Source: Tumebacillus avium (GTDB lineage: Bacteria > Bacillota > Bacilli > Tumebacillales > Tumebacillaceae). From it: a DNA stretch of 64,000 nt. The notes below the pieces were generated by a model. The model was not told the origin of the DNA. It saw only the letters and a list, made by a program, of their open reading frames with translations, and searched no databases. The translations under genes were made by a program, and so were the position numbers. The stretch lies in contig NZ_CP021434.1 of assembly GCF_002162355.1 (NCBI RefSeq), positions 4,394,001-4,458,000 on the forward strand, read 5' to 3'. This document shows positions 56,594-64,000 of this stretch, piece after piece (positions within the stretch are counted from its first letter, which is position 1; each line of letters opens with the position of its first letter).

Positions 56594-57301
56594 TCAAATG
56601 ACCCGCTTGCCGCCGAGGAAGCGGTTTTTATAGTAGTCATTGTCGAGCGTCGACGTGATGACGCCCGTATCATTATTGAGGGCATGGACGAATTTGCCTT
56701 CCCCGACGTAAATGCCCAAGTGTGAAGGGCCGGGGGCATAGGTGGTAAAGAAGACGAGATCGCCCGGCTGCAACTCCTGCTGCTGCACAGGCTTGCCCAC
56801 ATCAAATTGATCATAGGAATTGCGCGGCACCGCCACGCCGTGCTGCGCATAGACATACTGCGTGAACCCCGAGCAGTCAAACCCCTGCGGGGTCGTGCCG
56901 CCCCAGACGTAAGGCGAGCCGACAAAGCTCTCGGCGGCGCGGGCCACGCTGAGCCCTTGCTGCGCCTTCACCCATTTGGCGTATTGCGTGAGGTGGACGG
57001 AGCGCGAGGCGAGCAATTTCTGCATGCGGATCTTCTCTTCGCGCGCGTGGCGCTTTCGCTCCGCCAGTTGACGGTCTTCCACCTGCAGCTCATCATGTCC
57101 GGTCCCTTGGACCCCATTATATGTAACGCCGAACTGTCCCTGTTCGGTGCGCAAGACTAACGTGTGTTCTGCCTGGCCGACGGGCTGTTTTGACACGCCT
57201 TCCGCCAGTGTAGGGATGCTCCCCTGCGGCCCGGAGAGGGCGAGCGCGCAGATGAGGAGGGTGCAAAGCCAAACGGAAATGAAATGCTGACTCTTGTTCA
57301 T
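56594..57301 (-). CDS. Secreted NlpC/P60 peptidoglycan hydrolase
   Basis: About 235 aa. A signal peptide (~1-34) is followed by a ~90-residue charged linker region and a C-terminal NlpC/P60 domain. The catalytic Cys is in FDCSGFTQYVY and the His in PSHLGIYVG, with GSPYVWGGTTP ahead; it should cut gamma-D-Glu to diamino acid bonds in the wall peptide. I prefer the ATG at 57301 (seven bases after AAGGAG) over the adjacent ATG at 57304. Confidence 0.92.
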   Translation of the reverse strand: MNKSQHFISVWLCTLLICALALSGPQGSIPTLAEGVSKQPVGQAEHTLVLRTEQGQFGVTYNGVQGTGHDELQVEDRQLAERKRHAREEKIRMQKLLASRSVHLTQYAKWVKAQQGLSVARAAESFVGSPYVWGGTTPQGFDCSGFTQYVYAQHGVAVPRNSYDQFDVGKPVQQQELQPGDLVFFTTYAPGPSHLGIYVGEGKFVHALNNDTGVITSTLDNDYYKNRFLGGKRVI

Positions 57302-57324
57302 CATTCGACTCCTTCCGTAGTTGA

Positions 57325-57357
57325 GAAAAAAGGAAAATCACCCTGCAACAGAGTGAT
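57325..57357 (-). terminator. Terminator of the Lin0512-family gene
   Basis: Stem ATCACCCTG (57337-57345) with CAGAGTGAT (57349-57357), one mismatch, followed by a T-rich run on the minus strand. Confidence 0.7.
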
Positions 57358-57398
57358 CTTCTATGTTCATCATATGTAGGCTTATCCACCTTTTAGAC

Positions 57399-57755
57399 TT
57401 AGTAGCCGACTTCCACCGCCGCGTTGACGACGATCACTTCATCGTTTACATCTCCTTTGTCGGGCAGCACGACGCCGCTCGAACAGATCAGGCCGCCTTG
57501 CACGATCTCCACGGAGACCTGGCCGTAAGGAAATGTTGCTTTTACCTTGTCAATGTCCACCTCTTCAGCCGGAACGGGAACGCCGAGCTTGACCCGCACT
57601 TTCATGTTGTTGATGTCGCCCTCCGGCAAGATGCTGCGGATGCCCGGCATCGAGTTGGTGCCGATCGCGTTTTTGCAGGCGCGCACAGCAGCAGACGTCG
57701 CATCCTGCCCGTGCAGGTCGACACCCATTCCGATTTCGATAAAGACCACGTTCAT
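57399..57755 (-). CDS. Lin0512-family protein
   Basis: A 118-aa soluble protein. FIEIGMGVDLHGQDATSAAVRA at the start and IVVNAAVEVGY at the end are the patterns I recall for the conserved Lin0512 family found in bacteria and fungi, with ring-forming (chorismate-mutase-like) fold. Function is not known to me. AGAGGGG lies before the ATG. It is divergent from the methyltransferase gene; its upstream region contains the LexA-type box 70 bp away. Confidence 0.75.
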   Translation of the reverse strand: MNVVFIEIGMGVDLHGQDATSAAVRACKNAIGTNSMPGIRSILPEGDINNMKVRVKLGVPVPAEEVDIDKVKATFPYGQVSVEIVQGGLICSSGVVLPDKGDVNDEVIVVNAAVEVGY

Positions 57756-57824
57756 AACAATTCCCCTCTCTTGGTGTTCTTATCCAAGTATGATCATATA
57801 AAAAATGCGGGCTATAAACAAAAC

Positions 57825-57838
57825 AGAACATATGTTCT
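57825..57838. promoter_or_regulatory. LexA/DinR-type SOS operator
   Basis: AGAACATATGTTCT is a perfect 14-bp palindrome whose core GAAC-ATAT-GTTC matches the Bacillus-type LexA box (consensus CGAACRNRYGTTCG). Its last base is the first base of the -35 element of the methyltransferase promoter, so bound LexA would block RNA polymerase. Confidence 0.75.
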
Positions 57839-57866
57839 TGTCAAATCAAACCTTTCATAGTACAAT
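57838..57866 (+). promoter_or_regulatory. Sigma-A promoter of the methyltransferase gene
   Basis: TTGTCA (57838-57843), 17-bp spacer, TACAAT (57861-57866); start codon 36 bp downstream. Confidence 0.8.
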
Positions 57867-57901
57867 CTTCTTACAGAGACTTTGAAAGGAGTGAAGGTTC
57901 C

Positions 57902-58660
57902 ATGGCAACTCCCGCAATTTTGAACCAATCCCCCATTCGTTCACATGAGGTATTTCACGGTGCACAGCTCGATCTGCTGCATCCGGACTGGAATTCCCCC
58001 CAACCCGGGCGGGAGGAGGCAGGAGCCTTCGCTCTCTCCTTTTCCCCCGCTCTGGTACAATATCTGATCAATATGTACTCTCGTCCCGGCGACACGGTGC
58101 TCGATGCATTCGCAGGTTCCGGCTGCACGATCCTGGAGTCGCTGATGATGGGGCGCGAGGCGGTTGGCGTCGACTGCAACCAACACATGCTCGACGCGGC
58201 TTTGCGGCGTTTGGATGTCTTCGCAGGGAACGTTTCCCCCACTTTGCTCTGCGGAGACGCCCGCAAGCTCAGCCAGTTTATCGCCGAAGAGTCGGTCGAC
58301 CTCGTCGTCACGCAGCCGCCTTATGGCAGCACGTATCGTTTTTCCTCAAGCAATCCGACCGATCTGTCCCTGCTCTCTTCCCGCGACTTTCTGCTCGCGA
58401 TCGAACAGGTTGTATCTGAGCTGTACACCGTTTTGAAGCCGGGTGGCACTTGCGCCTTGCTGATCGGTGACATCAAAGAACGCGGCCGCATGATGCCGCT
58501 CGGCTTCCAGTTCATCCACCGCTTCCTCTCCCGCGGCTTCTCCGTCAAAGACATCTACGATTCCCGCACTCCTGTCTACAAGTTACCCGTCCCGCTGCAC
58601 AATCATGAATATCTCTTCATTTTCCAGAAAAAACAAAAAGCGCCGAAGCACTTCCGCTAA
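57902..58660 (+). CDS. DNA methyltransferase-like (N4/N6 type) protein under SOS-type control
   Basis: A 252-aa Rossmann methyltransferase. The SAM-binding motif I is DAFAGSGCTILE (about 63-74) and an acidic GVDCN follows. The catalytic motif IV reads TQPPYGS, where most DNA amino-methyltransferases have D/N/S before PPY. FSPALVQYLINMYSRPGDTVLD and the YKLPVPLHNHEYLFIFQK ending resemble small N4/N6 DNA methylases. No restriction gene is adjacent, so it is an orphan. It could act on DNA, RNA or another target; the Gln in motif IV leaves activity uncertain. GGAG lies ten bases before the ATG, and the promoter carries a LexA box. Convergent with nth. Confidence 0.82.
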   Translation: MATPAILNQSPIRSHEVFHGAQLDLLHPDWNSPQPGREEAGAFALSFSPALVQYLINMYSRPGDTVLDAFAGSGCTILESLMMGREAVGVDCNQHMLDAALRRLDVFAGNVSPTLLCGDARKLSQFIAEESVDLVVTQPPYGSTYRFSSSNPTDLSLLSSRDFLLAIEQVVSELYTVLKPGGTCALLIGDIKERGRMMPLGFQFIHRFLSRGFSVKDIYDSRTPVYKLPVPLHNHEYLFIFQKKQKAPKHFR

Positions 58661-58663
58661 GGC

Positions 58664-59335
58664 TTATACTCCTGCCTTTTTACGGGTTTGCTTCGCCGCT
58701 TTCTTGGTTTCCTTTTTATAATAGTCACAGATCGGCTGCAGAGGACAGATCTCACACTTCGGGCTTCTGGCCGCGCAAACGCGTCTGCCGTGCAAGATCA
58801 GCGCGTGATGGGTAAATGTCCACTCTTCCTTCGGAAGTTTCTTCATCAAGTCGTGTTCTGTCTGCAACACATTTTCCGCTTTGGTCAGACCCAGCCGGTG
58901 GGACAGGCGGTCCACATGTGTATCAACCGCAATCGCCGGCACGCCAAACGCCGTGCTGAGCACCACATTGGCCGTCTTGCGCCCAACTCCCGGCAAACTG
59001 ACGAGATAGTCATAGTCATTCGGTACTTGTCCACCCTGCTCTTCGACCAGTCTGCGGCAGGTCTCGAGGATGTTCTTCGCCTTGTTGCGAAACAATCCAA
59101 TCCGCCGAATCGCGTCTTCCATCTCCGCTTGGGTGACATTCAGAAAGTCTTGTGGCTGCGGGTACTTGGCAAACAGGCCCGGCGTCACTTCATTGACCAG
59201 TTTGTCGGTGCACTGTGCAGACAGCACCACCGCGATCAAAAGTTCAAACGGGTTGTTATGCACCAGCTCACAATGGGCATCCGGATACATATCTTTTAAA
59301 TGTTCGATCAAAACGGGCACTTCTGCTTTTTTCAT
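58664..59335 (-). CDS. nth: Endonuclease III
   Basis: A 223-aa DNA glycosylase/AP lyase for oxidised pyrimidines in base excision repair. The helix-hairpin-helix LPGVGRKTA contains the catalytic Lys (near 118), the Asp lies in VDTHVDR (near 138), and the C-terminal Cys-x6-Cys-x2-Cys-x5-Cys binds a [4Fe-4S] cluster. I chose the ATG at 59335, where the family normally starts; the frame stays open 87 codons upstream only because it antisenses another small gene's frame. The C-terminus is Lys-rich. Confidence 0.95.
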   Translation of the reverse strand: MKKAEVPVLIEHLKDMYPDAHCELVHNNPFELLIAVVLSAQCTDKLVNEVTPGLFAKYPQPQDFLNVTQAEMEDAIRRIGLFRNKAKNILETCRRLVEEQGGQVPNDYDYLVSLPGVGRKTANVVLSTAFGVPAIAVDTHVDRLSHRLGLTKAENVLQTEHDLMKKLPKEEWTFTHHALILHGRRVCAARSPKCEICPLQPICDYYKKETKKAAKQTRKKAGV

Positions 59336-59388
59336 CACGAGTCGTTCCCCCCAAAATACACCTTTCGACAACGACCCGTTTTTTCCTG

Positions 59389-59496
59389 TTAGAAATAGTG
59401 GGAAAGAAAGAGGATACTCATTCCAATCGACCATGCGGCGCGCAACCCGAGCTCCATCTGCTTCCGGTGTTTGCGTATCCATTCGGGCACTTCCAT
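59389..59496 (-). CDS. Predicted 35-aa small membrane protein
   Basis: An ATG at 59496 preceded by AGAGGTG (six-base spacing) opens 35 codons ending in TAA at 59389. The first half is basic and amphipathic (EWIRKHRKQ), the second half a short hydrophobic stretch (WSIGMSILFL). This looks like a small single-pass membrane or membrane-surface peptide. It lies 53 bp upstream of nth on the same strand and could be co-transcribed. I cannot assign a family. Confidence 0.5.
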   Translation of the reverse strand: MEVPEWIRKHRKQMELGLRAAWSIGMSILFLSHYF

Positions 59497-59682
59497 GTTT
59501 GACACCTCTTTTTTTGTACTGCTTTATCTTTATTTTATGGCTTTTTGCACCGCTCGGAACGGCAGTTGCACACGGGAGGACAAAAACAGGCATCATCCCT
59601 ATTTTCTTTAAATACTATATAATCTATAATAAAAGATACAAAAGATATAAAATTCAAACAGTAGCGAGAGGGAGGTTTCATC

Positions 59683-60141
59683 GTGGCAACTTTGACCCAG
59701 GAACAGATCGATACGATGCGCAAAGTGTGGGAGGAGCATCTGCCGGCTCTTGGCACGGCAGGCGAACCTTTTTATACGCTGATGAAGTTTGAAGGAGAGC
59801 AGAACGCCGGCGAGATTTTTGCTTATCCGGGCATCGAGCTGCCGTTTGGCCGTCAAGGGATGGTCATTCCTTTGTTCCCAACCGTAGAGATCGCTCAGGA
59901 GTGCGAATCGGCGATTCGCATCAGCAACCCGGAATGGCGGGTCGTCGGCGTGAGCGAAACGTTCTTGGGAGCGGTGCTGAACCTTGTCACCTTCCAAGAG
60001 ATCAAGCTCGTCATCGGCACGTCACCGACGAAGAGCATCGTCTGTGACACCGAGAAAGTCCCGGAGCTGGTGGAGAAGATCCGCGAACACGGCTTTAGCG
60101 AAGAACTGCTGGCAGTCGCTGCCGCAGATAGCGAGCAGTAA
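59683..60141 (+). CDS. Hypothetical protein, 152 aa
   Basis: A soluble acidic protein with mixed alpha/beta character and no signal peptide or metal motif. I do not recognise it. It starts with GTG preceded by GAGGGAGG (seven-base spacing), so translation is well supported. The upstream region (59590-59665) is strikingly AT-rich with several TATAAT-like runs, which probably include its promoter. It ends at a bidirectional hairpin. Confidence 0.72.
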   Translation: MATLTQEQIDTMRKVWEEHLPALGTAGEPFYTLMKFEGEQNAGEIFAYPGIELPFGRQGMVIPLFPTVEIAQECESAIRISNPEWRVVGVSETFLGAVLNLVTFQEIKLVIGTSPTKSIVCDTEKVPELVEKIREHGFSEELLAVAAADSEQ

Positions 60142-60152
60142 TCCAGCAAACG

Positions 60153-60192
60153 AAAGAGCAGGCTTCCTCAGGAAGCCTGCTCTCTTATCTTC
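60153..60192. terminator. Bidirectional hairpin between convergent genes
   Basis: A perfect 13-bp stem (60155-60167 with 60171-60183) with a three-base loop; T tracts are short. Confidence 0.75.
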
Positions 60193-60986
60193 TAGCGTCT
60201 GAAAAACAGCGGGACACAGCAGATGTCTTCCATCCCCATCACCGCGTCGATGTAATATTCGATATGAGGTGCCGGAATCTTGCCTTCCGCCTGTTCGCGG
60301 AAGTTGACTATGATCTCGTCGGCGTTCAGATCGAGCGCTTTTAAAAATGTGTTCAGTCCCGGCTCCGCTGTCTGCTCCTGCATCGCCTGCAGCCACTCGT
60401 CCGGCACCTCGCCGCGCTCCGCCATGTCCTCGCTCCACTCATCGCGGGCCAGCGACCCGGCGAGCAGCAGATCGTGGGCGAGCAGCGCCCGCGCCATGCC
60501 GGTCGCAGCGTGCAGATTGCGATGGTTTAATACCGTGCCGACCAGCACGCTCCACCCGTCTTCATCCAGTTCAAATGCATTGGCGACTCCAACCAGCGCG
60601 CCGAGCAGCTGTGCCTGCGGATGGTCGCCCATGCGGTATGTAACTTCCAGACCGGCGCCAAGCGCAGCTGTCAGCTCTTTGCCGCCTTTGTTTTGCAATT
60701 CAATCGCCGCGAGCACCGTCGGATACAACAGCGGCGCATCGCTCACCGCCGCATTGCCCAGCACCGCCTGCGCCGCCGTCACCATGTTGCCGGTGGCAAA
60801 CAGCATCGCCTGCTCTTCCCCGCCAAACGCCTCCAGATGCTCCGCCAGCCGCACGCCTTCTTCCGTATCTTTCAGTGCAAACCCTGTTCCCAAGTATTCA
60901 AGGAAGCAGAGCTTGATCTTCATCATCTCTTCATAACTCCACTCCGGCCACACCGCTTGACGGGCCCGTTCCAGCCACCCTTGCAT
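60192..60986 (-). CDS. MmgE/PrpD-like helical protein (tentative)
   Basis: A 264-aa helix-rich protein. Segments such as EEQAMLFATGNMVTAAQAVLG and PLLYPTVLAAIELQNKGGKEL, followed by ALGAGLEVTYRMG, resemble the first domain of the MmgE/PrpD (2-methylcitrate dehydratase) family. However, it is only about half the family length (~450), so it may be a divergent or reduced member without that activity. No propionate genes are nearby. GGAGGAG lies seven bases before the ATG. Not a fragment by its ends: both start and stop look native. Confidence 0.6.
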   Translation of the reverse strand: MQGWLERARQAVWPEWSYEEMMKIKLCFLEYLGTGFALKDTEEGVRLAEHLEAFGGEEQAMLFATGNMVTAAQAVLGNAAVSDAPLLYPTVLAAIELQNKGGKELTAALGAGLEVTYRMGDHPQAQLLGALVGVANAFELDEDGWSVLVGTVLNHRNLHAATGMARALLAHDLLLAGSLARDEWSEDMAERGEVPDEWLQAMQEQTAEPGLNTFLKALDLNADEIIVNFREQAEGKIPAPHIEYYIDAVMGMEDICCVPLFFRR

Positions 60987-61024
60987 GCTTTTTCTCCTCC
61001 TGCCGACATAAGGTTTCTGTATCC

Positions 61025-61053
61025 ACTATAAAGAAAAGTCGGTGGGAGGGCAA
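61025..61053 (-). promoter_or_regulatory. Candidate sigma-A promoter of the PrpD-like gene
   Basis: TTGCCC (61048-61053), 17-bp spacer, TATAGT (61025-61030) on the minus strand. Confidence 0.55.
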
Positions 61054-61057
61054 ACCA

Positions 61058-61086
61058 TTGTCGCTCTTACTCTAGTTTGATAGAAT
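61058..61086 (+). promoter_or_regulatory. Candidate sigma-A promoter of the MFS gene
   Basis: TTGTCG (61058-61063), 17-bp spacer, TAGAAT (61081-61086). Its -35 element is only four bases from that of the divergent promoter, so the two polymerases would compete. Confidence 0.6.
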
Positions 61087-61125
61087 AGGCAGGTCATAGA
61101 CGAACGATATGGAGATGATCATAGA

Positions 61126-62361
61126 ATGGGCATCATGACCCGACTTCGAGATGCGGTGAATACTTATCCGAAAATCTTATGGTTTCTGGCATTCGGCGGC
61201 TTTTTGAACGTAGCCGGATTGTCTTTTATCTGGCCCTTGAACTCACTTTACATTTCAGGTGAACTGGGCCGCCCGCTCACCGTCGCCGGGATCGTGCTGC
61301 TGTTGCACTCGGCGGGCGCGTCGATCGGGCAGCTGACCGGGGGCACCTTGTTTGACAAGATCGGCGGCCGGCCCGTGCTGCTGCTTGGATTGTTCTCGTC
61401 TGCCACCCTGATGAGTTTGATCGGCTTGTTTGACTCTTGGCCGCTCTATGTCACGGTGATGTTCCTGTACGGCTTTACCGCGTCCCTCACTTTCCCGGCA
61501 CTGAACGCCTTTGCTGCCAAGTCGTGGCCGGAAGGAGGACGCCGCGCGTTTAACTTCATCTACGTGGCGAACAACATCGGCGTGGCAGTCGGCACGGCGG
61601 CAGGCGGCCTCGTCGCTTCCTACTCATTCCAACTGGCCTTTTTCTCGGCAGCATTTACGTTTTTGCTGTTTGCCGTGTTTGTGCTGTTCAAGATTCACGA
61701 CCGTCCGGTTTCCCCGGAAGCGCAAGCCGCGCGGGCCGCACAGGCTGCCTCTGCTAACGAAACGGCTGCAGCAGGCGTGCTGATCGAACGAAAGATTCCA
61801 TGGGTGCCGGTGATGTCCCTCTTTGTCGGCTTTCTGACGATCTGGGTTGTCTACGTGCAATGGCAGACCTCGATCTCCGTACACATGCAGGAAAACGGCA
61901 TCGCGCTGTCGATGTACAGCTTGCTGTGGACGATCAACGGGGTGCTGATCTTTGCCGGACAGCCGCTGCTCGCTTATGTCGTCAAATACTTCAAGACCTT
62001 ATCGTCGCAGATGTACCTCGGCACGGCCCTGTTCCTGCTCTGCTATGCGATTCTGCTGACGGCCGACTCCTACTGGGTCTTCATGATCGGCATGATCATC
62101 CTCACCTTTGGCGAAATGCTGCTCTGGCCGGGCATTCCGGCTGCGGTCGCGCAGCTGTCACCGCCATCCAGAGCCGGGTTCCTGCAAGGGCTGATCGGCA
62201 GCGCGTCCACCGCCGGACGAATGCTCGGGCCGATGCTGGGCGGACTGCTCTACGACAACACGTCGTTCTCCACCTTGCTGATGGTGATGGTGTTCCTGCA
62301 TGCACTTCCTACCGCCGCCTTTATCCTGTACGCGCGGACACACAAAAAAGAACGGACCTGA
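61126..62361 (+). CDS. Major facilitator superfamily transporter
   Basis: A 411-aa transporter with 12 predicted helices and a central cytoplasmic loop (~193-225) rich in Ala and Glu. The loop 2-3 motif GGTLFDKIGGRPVLLLG is the MFS signature. It resembles the multidrug or sugar efflux group of Bacilli, but the substrate cannot be told. GGAG lies 11 bases before the ATG. Divergent from the PrpD-like gene; its stop codon lies in the loop of a terminator. Confidence 0.92.
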   Translation: MGIMTRLRDAVNTYPKILWFLAFGGFLNVAGLSFIWPLNSLYISGELGRPLTVAGIVLLLHSAGASIGQLTGGTLFDKIGGRPVLLLGLFSSATLMSLIGLFDSWPLYVTVMFLYGFTASLTFPALNAFAAKSWPEGGRRAFNFIYVANNIGVAVGTAAGGLVASYSFQLAFFSAAFTFLLFAVFVLFKIHDRPVSPEAQAARAAQAASANETAAAGVLIERKIPWVPVMSLFVGFLTIWVVYVQWQTSISVHMQENGIALSMYSLLWTINGVLIFAGQPLLAYVVKYFKTLSSQMYLGTALFLLCYAILLTADSYWVFMIGMIILTFGEMLLWPGIPAAVAQLSPPSRAGFLQGLIGSASTAGRMLGPMLGGLLYDNTSFSTLLMVMVFLHALPTAAFILYARTHKKERT

Positions 62362-62378
62362 TGGTCCGTTCTATTTGC
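62344..62378. terminator. Bidirectional terminator between MFS and pmbA genes
   Basis: Stem AGAACGGACC (62349-62358) with GGTCCGTTCT (62363-62372); A run on the left. The MFS stop TGA is in the loop. Confidence 0.82.
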
Positions 62379-62384
62379 GTTCTT

Positions 62385-63746
62385 TTACTTGCCGGAGATG
62401 GTCAGCGACTTGATCTTCAGCGACGGAGCGCCGCATGCGCCGCGACCCGTGCCTTGGAAACGCAGGTCACTGCCGACCGCCTCCACGTCTTGCAGCATCT
62501 TGATGAAGTTGCCCGACACGGTGATCTGGTTGACCGGACGAACGATCTTGCCGTCTTCGATGTAGTGGCCAAGCGCAGCCAGCGAGAAGTCGCCGGAGAT
62601 CTGATCGGTGCCCGCATGCAAGCCTTGCATCTCGATGATCATGATCCCGCGCTTCGTGCCGGCGATCAGCTCATCGAGCGACTGGCTGCCAGGCTCGATG
62701 AACAGGTTGTTCGGCAACGTCGTCAGGTCGCCGCGATAGCCTGCTTTAAACGCATTGCCAGTCGATGCCACGCCTGCTTTCTTCGCGCTTTTCAGGTTGT
62801 GCAGGTAGGAGACGAGCTTGCCGTCCTTGATCACTTCGGTCCGGCCTGTTGCCACCCCTTCCGAGTCAAACGGGGTGTTGCCCGGAGCGCCTGGGAACTG
62901 CGCGTCGTCGATCATCGTGATGTTGCTGCCGGCCACCGCTTCGCCGAGGCGTCCCTGGAGCACAGACAGGCCTTTGTCCGCATTGGAGCCGGAGAAGATC
63001 GACGAATAGGTGTGCAGCAGCGTCGCGATCGCGTTGTTGCGGAAAATGATCTCATAGTTATCCGATTCGATCGTCTGCGCGCCCAGCTTGGCAGCCGCAT
63101 CGCGGCCAACACGCTCGCCAAACGCCTTCACGTCCAGATCGGCGATGCTCGTGACGCTGTAGGCATTGTCATACGCAGTCGCTACCTCATCGCCATCTTT
63201 AGCCAGCGCCGACACTTGGCAGACCGCCATCGTGCTGGCCGTGCTGCAGTCGAGGCCTTTCGTGTTGACGATCATCACTTCGCTGTTCGTGTTGACCACC
63301 GAGCAGGAGTTCAACAACTCGATGCGCGGGTCGGCCGCCAGCCCGGCTGCTTCCATCTCAAGCGCGGTTTGGATCAGCGTGGCCGCGTCGGTGTTGTACA
63401 GCTCATCGGAGCACTCGCGCACTTCCTGGTACTGTTCCGATCCGGCAAACAGCTCGGCTTTTTCCTCGCTTTGCGTCACTTCAGCGTTTTCCTTTGCCGC
63501 CTGCAGCATGCGAACGATCGATTCTTCGTCGAGCTTTTCCGTAAACGCCGTGCCCATCGTGCCTTGATATTCGCCGCGGAAGGACACGCCGGCCCGTTCC
63601 ACGATGTTAAAGGCGTCGATGTCGCCTTTGAAGATGCGAACGGTGGAAGCGCGGTCCGCCTGGTAGTAGATTTCCATTTCCGCAAACCCGAGAGCACGCC
63701 CTTTTTCAAACACGACCTGCTTTAATTGGTTGAGATCCATCGTCAT
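62385..63746 (-). CDS. pmbA: TldE/PmbA-family metallopeptidase subunit
   Basis: A 453-aa partner of TldD; in E. coli the TldD-TldE heterodimer degrades unfolded peptides and matures microcin B17 with a metal held by TldD. Family segments seen are VSFRGEYQGTMGTAFTEKLD, GRLGEAVAGSNITMIDD and the C-terminal GDFSLAALGHYIEDG...GRGACGAPSL. I use the ATG at 63746, ten bases after GGGGAG and seven bases after the tldD stop; the frame is open ten codons further into tldD. Confidence 0.92.
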   Translation of the reverse strand: MTMDLNQLKQVVFEKGRALGFAEMEIYYQADRASTVRIFKGDIDAFNIVERAGVSFRGEYQGTMGTAFTEKLDEESIVRMLQAAKENAEVTQSEEKAELFAGSEQYQEVRECSDELYNTDAATLIQTALEMEAAGLAADPRIELLNSCSVVNTNSEVMIVNTKGLDCSTASTMAVCQVSALAKDGDEVATAYDNAYSVTSIADLDVKAFGERVGRDAAAKLGAQTIESDNYEIIFRNNAIATLLHTYSSIFSGSNADKGLSVLQGRLGEAVAGSNITMIDDAQFPGAPGNTPFDSEGVATGRTEVIKDGKLVSYLHNLKSAKKAGVASTGNAFKAGYRGDLTTLPNNLFIEPGSQSLDELIAGTKRGIMIIEMQGLHAGTDQISGDFSLAALGHYIEDGKIVRPVNQITVSGNFIKMLQDVEAVGSDLRFQGTGRGACGAPSLKIKSLTISGK

Positions 63747-63753
63747 CGCCCCG

Positions 63754-64000
63754 TCACTCCCCTTTCCGTCCGCCAACCGTCAATTCGGACACACGAATCA
63801 TCGGCTGCCCGACATCGGCCGGGATGCTGCCGGAGATCGAGCCGCACATGCCTTGGCCAAAGCCGAGGTTGCTGCCGACCATGTCGATCTTTTGCAGCAC
63901 GTCGATGCCTTTGCCGATCAAAGTCGCGCCGCGCACCGGCTTCTCGATCTTGCCGTTTTTGACGATGTAGCCTTCTTTTACGACAAAGTTAAAGTCACCC
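63754..64000 (-). CDS. tldD: TldD-family metalloprotease (C-terminal part; runs off right edge)
   Basis: The last ~81 residues are present, ending TVGGRKGE. GMCGSISGSIPADVGQP and VSELTVGG are the C-terminal family pattern. The zinc-binding HExxxH would lie outside the window. The gene precedes pmbA on the same strand with a seven-base gap, the usual tldD-pmbA pairing in Firmicutes. Confidence 0.9.
   Translation of the reverse strand, partial: GDFNFVVKEGYIVKNGKIEKPVRGATLIGKGIDVLQKIDMVGSNLGFGQGMCGSISGSIPADVGQPMIRVSELTVGGRKGE

Noticed and set aside
59336..59596. 87-residue N-terminal extension of endonuclease III
   Set aside because: Not family-like; the stretch overlaps in another frame the 35-aa small gene, which has its own ribosome site.
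1..64000. Defence island, prophage, integron or insertion sequence
   Set aside because: No transposase, integrase, phage structural gene, restriction enzyme, toxin-antitoxin pair or terminal repeats were found; the lone methyltransferase-like gene has no partner.

Overview
This window reads as chromosomal DNA of a GC-rich, spore-forming, Gram-positive (Firmicutes) bacterium. The support is a CotS-like spore-coat protein next to a CotSA-like glycosyltransferase, an S-layer-homology (SLH) protein, AGGAGG-type ribosome binding sites, sigma-A type promoters with 17-18 bp spacers, and a Bacillus-type LexA box. An Alicyclobacillaceae member such as Tumebacillus would fit, but that is inference from gene content and base composition.

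Region 1 (1-21.4 kb, minus strand) is part of a large lipopeptide synthetase cluster that continues past the left edge. The first gene (4893 aa) starts with a fatty acyl-AMP ligase and an ACP, then has four condensation-adenylation-thiolation modules. Read by eye, the specificity codes give Gln, Val, Ala and one unassigned residue. The second gene carries two more full modules (a Cys-like code and an unassigned code) and the start of a third, but it has a one-base frameshift in a run of five G near position 6370. No thioesterase or epimerisation domain lies inside the window. A divergent alpha/beta hydrolase follows (21.6-22.5 kb).

Region 2 (22.5-32.3 kb) is about the cell and spore surface: a secreted GH18 + SLH protein, a threonine synthase-like enzyme, a cotS/cotSA/epimerase operon, and, convergent to it, a sugar nucleotidyltransferase and a UDP-glucose dehydrogenase. 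A tRNA-Thr(UGU) with its own promoter and terminator and a small membrane protein close this part.

Region 3 (32.7-47.9 kb) holds an RND efflux pair with a lipoprotein adaptor plus a GDSL hydrolase, an M29 aminopeptidase, a UvrD/PcrA-like helicase followed by two related proteins of unknown function, SprT-like and Nudix proteins, a chemoreceptor, a rhomboid protease and a metallophosphoesterase.

Region 4 (47.9-64 kb) is mostly housekeeping: a FabK/nitronate monooxygenase-like flavoprotein, folE, a class A PBP with a long Pro/Gly/Thr tail, a cold-shock protein, a cysK-rhodanese-SDR operon, an NlpC/P60 hydrolase, a Lin0512-family protein, endonuclease III, an MFS transporter and pmbA/tldD. Its most notable item is a DNA methyltransferase-like gene whose sigma-A promoter abuts a perfect LexA-type (SOS) operator. 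I saw no CRISPR array, insertion sequence, prophage or recognisable defence island.
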